This document shows positions 1 to 5,046 of a stretch of 7,295 bases of DNA, one piece after another; position 1 is the first letter of the stretch; the number at the start of each line of letters is the position of its first letter. A program made the position numbers and the translations under genes. Below the pieces are notes generated by a model. The model was given only the letters and a program-made list of their open reading frames with translations. It ran no database searches and was not told where the DNA came from. This DNA comes from Chloroflexota bacterium (GTDB lineage: Bacteria; Chloroflexota; Anaerolineae; B4-G1; DUEL01): NCBI GenBank assembly GCA_017743275.1, contig JAGHZG010000073.1, positions 1 through 7,295 on the forward strand. The letters run 5' to 3'.

Positions 1-715
1 GTACGGAGACGACGCGCCGCCGGACCGGGAGGGGCACGTCCGGGCGCAGGGGACGGATGCGGGCGACGGTGCCGTCGGCGTGGTAGTCCACCGCGTAGAA
101 GCGGGGGACGTAGACGCCGGGGATGCGGGCCAGGGCCTCCAGTTGGGCCTCCCGGCCCATGTGGCGGGTGCGCTCGTAGGCCCGGACGACGTCCACAATC
201 GCCTCCTCTCCGTCGCCGATGACGAAGGCGTCCACGAAGTCCGCCACCGGCTCCGGGTTGAAGGTCGCGTGTCCCCCGGCGATAACCAGCGGGTGCCGCT
301 CATCCCGTTCCGCGCTCCGCAGGGGCAGGCCCGCCAGGTCCAGCGTCTCCAGCAGGTTGGTGTAGAGGACTTCGTAGGGGAGACTGAAGCCCAGGATGTC
401 AAATTCCGCCAGAGGGTGGAAGGACTCCAGGCTGTAGAGGGGGATGGATTCCCGCCGCATAGCCGCCGCCATATCGGGCCAGGGGGTGTAGGCCCGCTCC
501 GCCAGGACGGTGTCCATTCGGTTCAGGATGTCGTAGAGGACCTGGATGCCCAGGTTGGACATGCCCAGGTCGTAGAGGTCGGGGAAGATGAGGGCGACGC
601 GGGTGGGGGTGGCGTCCCAGTCCTTACGGACGGCGTTGACCTCGCCGCCGACGTAGCGGCCGGGGCGCTCCACGCGGGGGAGAATCCGCTCCAGGCGGGA
701 CTTCCAGTCGGTCAT
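1..715 (-). CDS. TIGR03960-type B12-binding/radical SAM protein, N-terminal part (runs off the left edge)
   Basis: The 238 visible codons read MTDWKSRLERIL... and match, from memory, the N-terminal cobalamin-binding-like region of the TIGR03960 radical SAM family. Hallmarks are RPGRYVGGEVN (residues 17-27), FPDLYDLGMSNLG (44-56), AERAYTPWPDM (72-82), PLYSLES (92-98), FDILGFSLPYEVLYTN (105-120) and AGGHATFNPEPVADF (146-160), followed by IGDGEE (166-171). The radical SAM CxxxCxxC cluster is expected further downstream and lies outside the window, so catalytic competence cannot be judged. The reaction is not established for this family; members are predicted to use a 4Fe-4S cluster and S-adenosylmethionine, perhaps in RNA or protein modification. 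The ATG at 715-713 is chosen because the family motif begins soon after it. The upstream ribosome site is weak (AGGGA about 10 nt before the start). The gene follows the GNAT gene on the same strand, but a 270-bp palindrome-filled gap argues against tight co-transcription. Confidence 0.88.
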   Translation of the reverse strand, partial: MTDWKSRLERILPRVERPGRYVGGEVNAVRKDWDATPTRVALIFPDLYDLGMSNLGIQVLYDILNRMDTVLAERAYTPWPDMAAAMRRESIPLYSLESFHPLAEFDILGFSLPYEVLYTNLLETLDLAGLPLRSAERDERHPLVIAGGHATFNPEPVADFVDAFVIGDGEEAIVDVVRAYERTRHMGREAQLEALARIPGVYVPRFYAVDYHADGTVARIRPLRPDVPLPVRRRVVSV

Positions 716-734
716 AGTGCGGATTCCCTTTTTT

Positions 735-944
735 GCCACGAATTGCACGAATTTACACGAATAAAAAGAAATAAAATTCGTGCCAATTCGTAATTACCTA
801 CCACAAAGGGCACAAAGTACTCACAAAGGACACAAAGAGATAAAATATCATCCTTTGTGCCCTTTTTGCGGCCTTCGTGTCCTTCGTGGTTTTTATGAAA
901 CGGTTCTTGGGTAGGCAGTTACGCCAATTCGTGAAATTCGTGGC
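735..944. repeat. Compound nested imperfect palindrome (~210 bp) in the intergenic gap
   Basis: This block fills most of the gap between two minus-strand genes and holds no gene. Its ends are a 19-bp inverted pair, GCCACGAATTGCACGAATT at 735-753 and the complement of 926-944, differing at one base. Inside lies a second pair (about 788-802 with 909-923, roughly 12 of 14 matching around the core CCTACC). Inside that is a third pair (801-817 with 872-889, CCACAAAGGGCACAAAG against CCACGAAGGACACGAAGG read on the other strand). An exact 13-bp pair, AAAGGGCACAAAG at 805-817 with 853-865, offers an alternative inner fold. A local pair also exists at 738-753 with 775-791. The A+T content is far higher than in the flanking genes. 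Open frames across it look spurious. Confidence 0.85.
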
Positions 945-963
945 GAATTCCGATGCTGAATCC

Positions 964-985
964 GCCCGACGGTTTACCGTCGGGC
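964..985 (-). terminator. 9-bp perfect hairpin at the end of the GNAT gene
   Basis: GCCCGACGG (964-972) and CCGTCGGGC (977-985) form a perfect 9-bp stem with a TTTA loop. It begins at the last base of the GNAT stop codon (985-987). The position suits a terminator or 3'-end-stabilising hairpin for that gene, but no T-rich tract follows on the minus strand, so a classical intrinsic terminator is not proven. Confidence 0.5.
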
Positions 986-1749
986 TACTTGGCGATGCCC
1001 TCCACCGTGCATTCCCGCGCGCCGCTATCCACGAAGCCCACGGATTCCGCCAGGCGCGCGGAGGGTTCGTTGCCCTCGGCGACAACGTAGAGGGGGATGG
1101 CGCCGGAACGGAGGACCCAGATGATACAGGCGTCCAGGACGGCCTTGCCCCAGCCCCGCCCCTGGACCTCCGGGTCCGTCTGCACGTAGACTTCGGCGAA
1201 GTGGGGGGATTGCCAGTTGATGCCGGCCTCGGCGACAATCCGGGTATCCCGGGAGCGGATGACGAAGCGGGGGGAGCCGTTGGCCGCCTGCGCCGGGGTC
1301 ACCAGCACGTTGATCTCCGGTTCGTAGCGCCGCAGGTCCAGATAGTAGATGCGGTTGAGGCTCACCCGCTCCACCTCCAGCGCCTCCTCGGCGACGCCCA
1401 GTATATCGGGGGTGGTCACTAGGTAGTAGGGGCGGCGGGCGGGGGAGCCGCCGGAAGGAGAAAGGCCCCGCTGCAGGAGCGCCCAGGCCACATCTATGTG
1501 GCGGGCACGCAGGACCCCCACGGGTCGGAAGAGGTCCCAGCCGGTCTGGCAGAGGGCCAGGAACCCCTCCACGCGCGGCCCGCGCTCGGCCACCCAGAGC
1601 CGGGTGCGGGCCGGGTCATGGTAGAGGACGTAGTAGGCGGCCAGGCCATCGCGCGGAGCGCTGAGGTCCAGCATCGTCCGCACCTTGCGGCGCAGTTCCT
1701 CCAGGTCCTGCGTGACTTCCTGCTCCTGCGGGGTGAACCATTCTGACAT
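985..1749 (-). CDS. GNAT-family N-acetyltransferase
   Basis: This is a 254-residue protein with a C-terminal GNAT (GCN5-related) acetyltransferase fold, predicted to transfer an acetyl group from acetyl-CoA to an amine. The acetyl-CoA loop is visible as QGRGWG (196-201), fitting Q/RxxGxG, after the strand VYVQTDPE (187-194). The later motif NEPSARLAESVGF (227-239) is the usual family ending. The first 150 residues are less typical and may be a degenerate second GNAT half or a substrate-binding region; the substrate is unknown. The ATG at 1749-1747 is preferred because GGAGAAG lies just upstream. The frame stays open to 1866, but that extension runs through an intergenic inverted repeat and is not credible as protein. 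A TTTATAT stretch near 1770 could be part of a promoter, but I see no convincing -35 box. A perfect hairpin sits at the stop codon. Confidence 0.85.
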   Translation of the reverse strand: MSEWFTPQEQEVTQDLEELRRKVRTMLDLSAPRDGLAAYYVLYHDPARTRLWVAERGPRVEGFLALCQTGWDLFRPVGVLRARHIDVAWALLQRGLSPSGGSPARRPYYLVTTPDILGVAEEALEVERVSLNRIYYLDLRRYEPEINVLVTPAQAANGSPRFVIRSRDTRIVAEAGINWQSPHFAEVYVQTDPEVQGRGWGKAVLDACIIWVLRSGAIPLYVVAEGNEPSARLAESVGFVDSGARECTVEGIAK

Positions 1750-1821
1750 GCTTCTTCTCCAACGGGATATAAAATGTCCGAGCCGAACCGGTGCGTCCCA
1801 ATTTCGTCGGGCTTGACCGCT

Positions 1822-1853
1822 TTGTAGGACAACTGCTCGCAGTTGTCCTACAA
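1822..1853. repeat. Perfect 15-bp inverted repeat (intergenic hairpin)
   Basis: TTGTAGGACAACTGC (1822-1836) and its exact complement GCAGTTGTCCTACAA (1839-1853) are separated by only two bases. In RNA this gives a 14-bp stem with a four-base loop on either strand. It lies between the stop of the YgiT-type gene and the start of the GNAT gene, so it could end transcription of the first. No T-tract follows on the minus strand (the next bases are AGCGG). From memory, similar TAGGACAACTG palindromes recur in gaps of Chloroflexota assemblies, which would make this a dispersed repeat rather than a gene-specific signal; I have not checked this. Confidence 0.8.
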
Positions 1854-1879
1854 TCTTGGGACACACCCAGCCGAACGAA

Positions 1880-2167
1880 CTACACTCCCACAGAGACGAG
1901 AGCCTCCTCCACCGGGCAGGGCTCTGCGGAGTAGGAAAGAACCAGTATCTCAGCCTGCAGAGCGCGCAGCGGTTTCAACAGGCTGACGATCCGATCCGTC
2001 ACCTGACCGGTGGTATACGGCTCATGGCAACTGGAACAAATCTCAGCGGGGACACCTTTGATCAGCACAACCGTATTGGGAAGGAAAAAGGGCACGGTAG
2101 CCAGCCCTGACTGTAGACGTCCTCCACACAAAGGGCAGCGACTATCTCCTGCGTGTTCGCCAGTCAT
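1880..2167 (-). CDS. YgiT-type zinc finger protein (MqsA N-terminal-like), orphan
   Basis: This is a 95-residue small protein. Two CxxC knuckles, CPLC (11-14) and CSSC (44-47), flank a beta-rich stretch (ATVPFFLPNTVVLIKGVPAEI, broken here as ATVPFFLPNT then VVLIKGVPAEI). The pattern matches the YgiT-type zinc-finger family, which corresponds to the N-terminal zinc domain of the antitoxin MqsA. These short proteins usually lack the DNA-binding helix-turn-helix of MqsA and often lie beside a DUF4258-type toxin-like gene. No such partner is present here: upstream is the 15-mer repeat array and the DUF885 gene, downstream an inverted repeat and a GNAT gene. The start ATG at 2167-2165 has weak purine-rich sequence ahead of it (GAGGACGTAAGGCG). 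The tail after residue 60 is helical-looking and poorly conserved. It may be an antitoxin remnant, a solitary regulator, or an unrelated zinc-ribbon protein. Confidence 0.8.
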   Translation of the reverse strand: MTGEHAGDSRCPLCGGRLQSGLATVPFFLPNTVVLIKGVPAEICSSCHEPYTTGQVTDRIVSLLKPLRALQAEILVLSYSAEPCPVEEALVSVGV

Positions 2168-2170
2168 CGC

Positions 2171-2250
2171 CTTACGTCCTCACGTTTCACGTCTTTACGT
2201 TTCACGTCTTTACGTTTCACGTCTTTACGTTTCACGTCTTTACATTTCAA
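2171..2250. repeat. Tandem 15-mer repeat array
   Basis: The unit TTTCACGTCTTTACG occurs at 2185-2199, 2200-2214 and 2215-2229 without change, and at 2230-2244 with a final A. A diverged partial unit precedes it (2171-2184) and a truncated TTTCAA follows (2245-2250). The array ends exactly where the DUF885 stop codon begins (2251-2253) and starts four bases upstream of the YgiT-type start codon, so it occupies nearly the whole gap. It contains no spacers and is not a CRISPR. It also has to hold any promoter specific to the YgiT-type gene. Confidence 0.9.
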
Positions 2251-3903
2251 TTATACCACATCTCCTTCATCCCCGCCCAGCATCAGGCGGCGCACGACGG
2301 GGATAGGAGGCGTCCCGTACGAAAGAAAGCGGTCGTGGAACCGGCGCAGGTCAAAGTTCTCCCCCTCCCGCGCCCGGACGTCTTCCCGCAGTTTCAGCAG
2401 CATCAGTTTGCCCAGCGTGTAGTTCAGGTAGCCGGGGTCGTAGGTGCCCCGGACGGCCTCCTCCTCGGCCGTCGCCCGTTCCATAAACGCGTCCTCTATA
2501 AAGCGACGGGTGGCCTCCTCCACCGTCATCCCGGCGGTATGCAGGCCCAGCGCGCAGACGAAGCGGACATCCCGCAGCAACGCCTCGCTCAACTGGCCCA
2601 GACGGGCCCAGAGGTCATCGGGGCAGACCGTCTCCCACATCATCTGCTCGCAGTAGTGGGCCCAACCCTCGGTGAAGGCGTAGGAACCGAAGGCTTTGGT
2701 GACCGGCGACGGGGCGTTGCGGGTGTGCAGGCCGTGCAGGTAGTGGCCGGGCCAGGCCTCGTGGACACAGGTGCTCCAGAGGGAGTGATAGGTGAAGGCG
2801 GTCATCCACTCCTCCACCTTCTCCGGGGGCCAGTCCCGCTCCGGCGGGGTGACGTAGTAGTAGGACTCGCTTGCGGCCGTCTCAAAGGGACCCGAGGAAT
2901 ACATCATCGCGAAGGCGTAGCGCAGAAACGGCGGCGTCTCGGCGACGATACAGTTCTCGTCGTAAGGGACGGAGACAAGGCCCCGCGTCAGGACCGTCTG
3001 GCGGAGGTCGTCCACCAACTGCCGGACGGTGGGGATGAGGTCCTCGGGCGCGGGGTGGCGGCGCTTGCCCTCGGTGATGACCTGCTGGGGGTCGCGGCCG
3101 GGGCCGCCCAGACGGGCGGCGGTCTCCAGGAAGGCCTCCTTGTTGCGGGCCAGGTCCGCCTCCGCCACCTCCCGTAGACGGTTCAGGGAGATGTCCAGCC
3201 CTTCGCTCAGGGCCAGCATGCGGGCGAACCGCTCCGGGCCCAGGGCGAAGTCGTCGGCGGCGCGGGGGGCCAGGTCATTCTCCAGCCAGGAGACGGCGGC
3301 ATCCACTTCCCGGACCGCGTCCCGGATGGCCTCATCCAGTTCGGCCCGCAGCGCGCCGTCTTCCAGGCCGGAGAGGGCCCCGGGGAGGTCGTCCTGGAGG
3401 AAGGACGCCAGCCCCTTCCCGATGCGCACGGCAACGCCGACGGCCGGGCGCATCGGGTGGACGAGATTCTCCCGCATCGCAGAGAGGACGGCCGGGACGC
3501 TGCGCAGGTGGGCCAGGAGCGCCCGCGCCCGCACCTCCAGCGGAGCGTAGTTGCGCAGGATGTAGTTACCGACGTCCAGCGTCTCCAGGTAGGGAATGGG
3601 GTCCCGCTCCAGCCGCCGCCAGTCCTCTATGGCGAAGGCCTCAAAGAGGGCCTCGTGGCGCACCACCTGGTAGTCCAGCCAGGCCTGGGCGTCCAGGTCC
3701 GTGGGGTCTATCCGCTCCAGGTCACTGAGGAAGCGGCGCAGGTCCGCCCGGCGGACCTCCAGGCCCCGACGGGAGAGGTCGGGCAGTCGGCCGTCGTACT
3801 CGTGGAATCCCAGCCAGACTGCAACGTGGGGGTAGGTATCGCAGTAGGCCCGCAGATACGCGTCGGCCAGGGGCCGCAATTCCTGAACGGCAGAGGGAAT
3901 CAT
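2251..3903 (-). CDS. DUF885 family protein (putative zinc metallopeptidase-like)
   Basis: This is a 550-residue soluble protein of the DUF885 family. The zinc-peptidase-like signature HEAWPGHYL is at 381-389, giving histidines 381 and 387 and glutamate 382. It is followed by TEGWAHYCEQ (411-420), whose E412 is the likely third metal ligand, and by DPGYLNYTLGK (489-499), the conserved C-terminal family block. The N-terminal half is helical and typical in layout (PDLSRRGLEVRRADLRRFL from 41). No signal peptide is evident, so a cytoplasmic place is likely. Substrate and reaction are not established for most members; peptide or amide hydrolysis is inferred from the HExxPGH motif. The start at 3903-3901 is secure: AGGAGG (3909-3914) lies 5 nt upstream. 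The frame is open to 4065, but that extension crosses promoter and hairpin sequence. Length is normal for the family and no key residue is missing. Confidence 0.92.
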   Translation of the reverse strand: MIPSAVQELRPLADAYLRAYCDTYPHVAVWLGFHEYDGRLPDLSRRGLEVRRADLRRFLSDLERIDPTDLDAQAWLDYQVVRHEALFEAFAIEDWRRLERDPIPYLETLDVGNYILRNYAPLEVRARALLAHLRSVPAVLSAMRENLVHPMRPAVGVAVRIGKGLASFLQDDLPGALSGLEDGALRAELDEAIRDAVREVDAAVSWLENDLAPRAADDFALGPERFARMLALSEGLDISLNRLREVAEADLARNKEAFLETAARLGGPGRDPQQVITEGKRRHPAPEDLIPTVRQLVDDLRQTVLTRGLVSVPYDENCIVAETPPFLRYAFAMMYSSGPFETAASESYYYVTPPERDWPPEKVEEWMTAFTYHSLWSTCVHEAWPGHYLHGLHTRNAPSPVTKAFGSYAFTEGWAHYCEQMMWETVCPDDLWARLGQLSEALLRDVRFVCALGLHTAGMTVEEATRRFIEDAFMERATAEEEAVRGTYDPGYLNYTLGKLMLLKLREDVRAREGENFDLRRFHDRFLSYGTPPIPVVRRLMLGGDEGDVV

Positions 3904-3952
3904 AGAATCCTCCTGAGGGGGAACGGATGGGCAACGATTCAGGCCTGGTGCT

Positions 3953-3980
3953 ATTATAGCAGGTTGGCGGAGGAAGACAA
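3953..3980 (-). promoter_or_regulatory. Proximal promoter candidate for the DUF885 gene
   Basis: On the minus strand TTGTCT (3975-3980), a 16-nt spacer and TATAAT (3953-3958) fit a sigma-70-type promoter. The -10 is preceded by TGC, an extended -10 feature. Transcription would start near 3946, giving a leader of about 43 nt that includes AGGAGG. The -10 sits in a 13-bp palindrome (3949-3961, TGCTATTATAGCA), which could serve as an operator or be chance. Confidence 0.6.
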
Positions 3981-3996
3981 CCGGATGATCTCCCCT

Positions 3997-4091
3997 AAAA
4001 CAGACCACGACCTCCCCGGGGGAAGGGAGGCCGTGGCCTGCGAAAGGAGGGTAACCACTTGTCACGGAACAGGGGGCGGGGACCCGTTCCG
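3997..4091 (-). ncRNA. Candidate structured leader or small RNA upstream of the DUF885 gene
   Basis: If transcription starts near 4091 from the distal promoter, the minus-strand RNA opens with a hairpin (CGGAAC of 4065-4070 pairing with 4086-4091, plus GGG/CCC around one bulge). After a linker it forms a second stem of 12 pairs (4025-4036 with 4005-4016, 8-nt loop), followed by UCUGUUUUA. One pair of the second stem is A-C when read on the plus strand but G-U on the minus strand, which favours transcription in the DUF885 direction. The second hairpin plus its short U-run resembles a weak intrinsic terminator or attenuator. I could not match it to a T-box or any known riboswitch. Its function is unknown. 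Confidence 0.35.
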
Positions 4092-4097
4092 CCTCTT

Positions 4098-4125
4098 ATT
4101 GTACCCTATCTGAAACGCATGTCAA
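4098..4125 (-). promoter_or_regulatory. Distal sigma-70-type promoter facing the DUF885 gene
   Basis: On the minus strand a perfect -35 TTGACA (4120-4125) is separated by 16 nt from TACAAT (4098-4103), five of six matches to the -10 consensus. Transcription would begin near 4091, immediately before two stable hairpins, giving a leader of nearly 190 nt for the DUF885 gene or a separate short RNA. Confidence 0.65.
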
Positions 4126-4169
4126 TGGGAAGAAAGTACTATTCAAGTCCGGCGCGCTGCCTCCGTGAA

Positions 4170-4356
4170 ATGGGACACGGATAGGCACGGATGATACGGG
4201 TTTTCACGGATGTCTATCCGTGCCTGTCCGTAAAAACCCGTGTTCATCCGTGTGCTATTGAATGGGACACGGATGGACACGGATGTTACGGGTTTTCACG
4301 GATTTTTTATCCGTGTCCATCCGCCCGATCTGCGTTCATCCGTGTCCTATCCGCGG
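4170..4356. repeat. Two tandem copies of a compound palindromic repeat (CACGGAT family)
   Basis: Copy 1 (4170-4261) and copy 2 (4262-4356) both begin ATGGGACACGGAT. In copy 1 the outer arms CACGGATGATACGGGTTTT (4186-4204) and 4232-4252 pair around an inner 7-bp hairpin (CACGGAT 4205-4211, loop GTCT, ATCCGTG 4216-4222). In copy 2 the left arm and inner hairpin are kept (4297-4303 with 4309-4315, T5 loop), but the AAAAACCCG part of the right arm is replaced. An 11-bp perfect pair, GGACACGGATG (4265-4275) with CATCCGTGTCC (4337-4347), closes it. Open frames through the block look spurious. It fills much of the divergent intergenic region and contains no gene. Confidence 0.88.
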
Positions 4357-4360
4357 CGGC

Positions 4361-4389
4361 TTGGCCGTTTTCCCAAATGGTGGTAAAAT
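4361..4389 (+). promoter_or_regulatory. Promoter candidate for the DUF4190 gene
   Basis: TTGGCC (4361-4366), a 17-nt spacer and TAAAAT (4384-4389) fit a sigma-70-type promoter, with TGG ahead of the -10 acting as an extended -10. Transcription would start near 4396, about 40 nt upstream of the ATG at 4438. The -35 lies only a few bases beyond the second palindrome copy. Confidence 0.5.
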
Positions 4390-4437
4390 GCCAGTGCAAA
4401 TTGCGGAACTTCCCCATCCCTTCCTGAAAGGAGACCT

Positions 4438-4808
4438 ATGGAACAGCCGTACGGTTCTTACACGCCTCCGCCGTCCTACGGGTACCCGCCCCCGGCCCCT
4501 CCGACGAACGGCCTGGCCATCGCGTCGCTGGTGCTCAGTCTGCTGGGACTGATCGGCGTTCTGCCCCTGTTGGGCACCTTCTGGGCCTCATCTTCGGCTA
4601 CTCGGCCCGCAACCAGATTGCCCAGAGCCAGGGCACCCAGGGCGGTGAGGGGCTGGCGAAGGCCGGTATCATCATCGGCTGGGTGACGCTCGGCCTCTGG
4701 GCCCTGGGCATCTGCGCGGCGCTGGTTTTCGGCGTGGCTCTGCCCGCATTGGGCCTGGGGACTTGCGCCCTCTGCGCCGAACTGGAATCCCTGATGCAGG
4801 GGTATTAA
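4438..4808 (+). pseudogene. DUF4190-domain membrane protein gene with a one-base frameshift
   Basis: The gene starts well: AAAGGAGA (4427-4434) precedes ATG 4438. It encodes a Pro/Tyr-rich head (MEQPYGSYTPPPSYGYPPP) and then TNGLAIASLVLSLLGLIG (23-40), the first membrane segment of a DUF4190 protein. After the ACC codon at 4576-4578 the frame breaks. From 4581 a frame shifted by one base carries the expected rest of the domain, LGLIFGYSARNQIAQSQG, then GLAKAGIIIGWVTLGLW (second membrane segment), ending ELESLMQGY before TAA 4806-4808. Inserting one base near 4579-4580 restores a 123-residue protein of normal layout. Left as it stands, the first frame runs out-of-frame to a TGA at 4684-4686 (82 residues). 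No canonical slippery heptamer is visible at the junction (CACCTTC), so a recent mutation or assembly error is more likely than programmed frameshifting. Family function is unknown; small two-pass membrane proteins. Confidence 0.82.
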
Positions 4809-4845
4809 AGTCCGTTTCCCTGCCCTTAGCCAGGAAAGGAGTTGA

Positions 4846-5046
4846 ATGGAAACTCAGCCGCCGGAAACTCCCTTCACGCCCCAGGAGACGTATGAGACCG
4901 AGGCATCCCCGGAGAAAAAATCCCGCACGGGTCTGATCATCGGCATTGTCGCAGGGGTGGTGCTCCTCATCCTCTGCTGCTGTTGCATCATCGCCCTGGT
5001 CCTGGTCACTCAGTGGGAAAGTATCTCCAGGGCACTGGGGGGTTGA
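4846..5046 (+). CDS. Small single-pass membrane protein with a CCCC motif
   Basis: This is a 66-residue protein of unknown function. An acidic, Pro/Thr/Glu-rich head (1-22) is followed by a short basic patch (KKSR, 24-27). One hydrophobic segment follows (about 29-54), with four consecutive cysteines at 44-47 (LILCCCCIIALVLV), and then a short tail ending SRALGG. The charge pattern suggests that the basic N-terminal side stays in the cytoplasm. AAGGAG (4836-4841) lies 4 nt before ATG 4846, a good ribosome site. It begins 37 nt after the DUF4190 gene, so the two are probably one transcript. The membrane-embedded cysteines could bind metal, form disulfides or be acylated, but none of this is shown. 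I recognise no named family, although similar short proteins are common in Chloroflexota as I remember. Confidence 0.75.
   Translation: METQPPETPFTPQETYETEASPEKKSRTGLIIGIVAGVVLLILCCCCIIALVLVTQWESISRALGG

Noticed and set aside
754..791. Promoter for the radical SAM gene on the minus strand (TTGGCA with a TATTCG or TAAATT box)
   Set aside because: The -35 is fair but the -10 matches are poor and the bases are part of the repeat, so chance similarity is likely.
80..793. Plus-strand coding region opposite the radical SAM gene
   Set aside because: It is the antisense shadow of the TIGR03960-type gene, with no ribosome site and a tail translated from repeat sequence.
798..1238. Open frame on the minus strand ending in a KTTKDTKAAKRAQRM-like tail
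   Set aside because: It is an out-of-frame reading of the GNAT gene joined to translated palindromic repeat; the periodic Lys/Thr/Asp pattern is the repeat read as protein.
2171..2250. CRISPR array
   Set aside because: The 15-bp units are directly adjacent with no spacers and no cas genes are nearby.
3904..4065. Longer N-terminus for the DUF885 protein
   Set aside because: The extension reads through promoter and hairpin sequence, whereas AGGAGG sits 5 nt before the ATG at 3903.
3997..4091. T-box or known riboswitch in the DUF885 leader
   Set aside because: The conserved T-box sequence (AGGGUGGNACCGCG) is absent and no other riboswitch core was recognised; AGGGTAACC on the plus strand is only a partial resemblance.
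4191..4552. Open frames with HPC/YPC-rich peptides over the divergent region
   Set aside because: They translate the CACGGAT palindromes and have no ribosome site or family resemblance; the real start is ATG 4438.
4570..4590. Programmed -1 ribosomal frameshift site in the DUF4190 gene
   Set aside because: No X XXY YYZ heptamer at the junction and no obvious downstream pseudoknot; a one-base deletion or assembly error is simpler.
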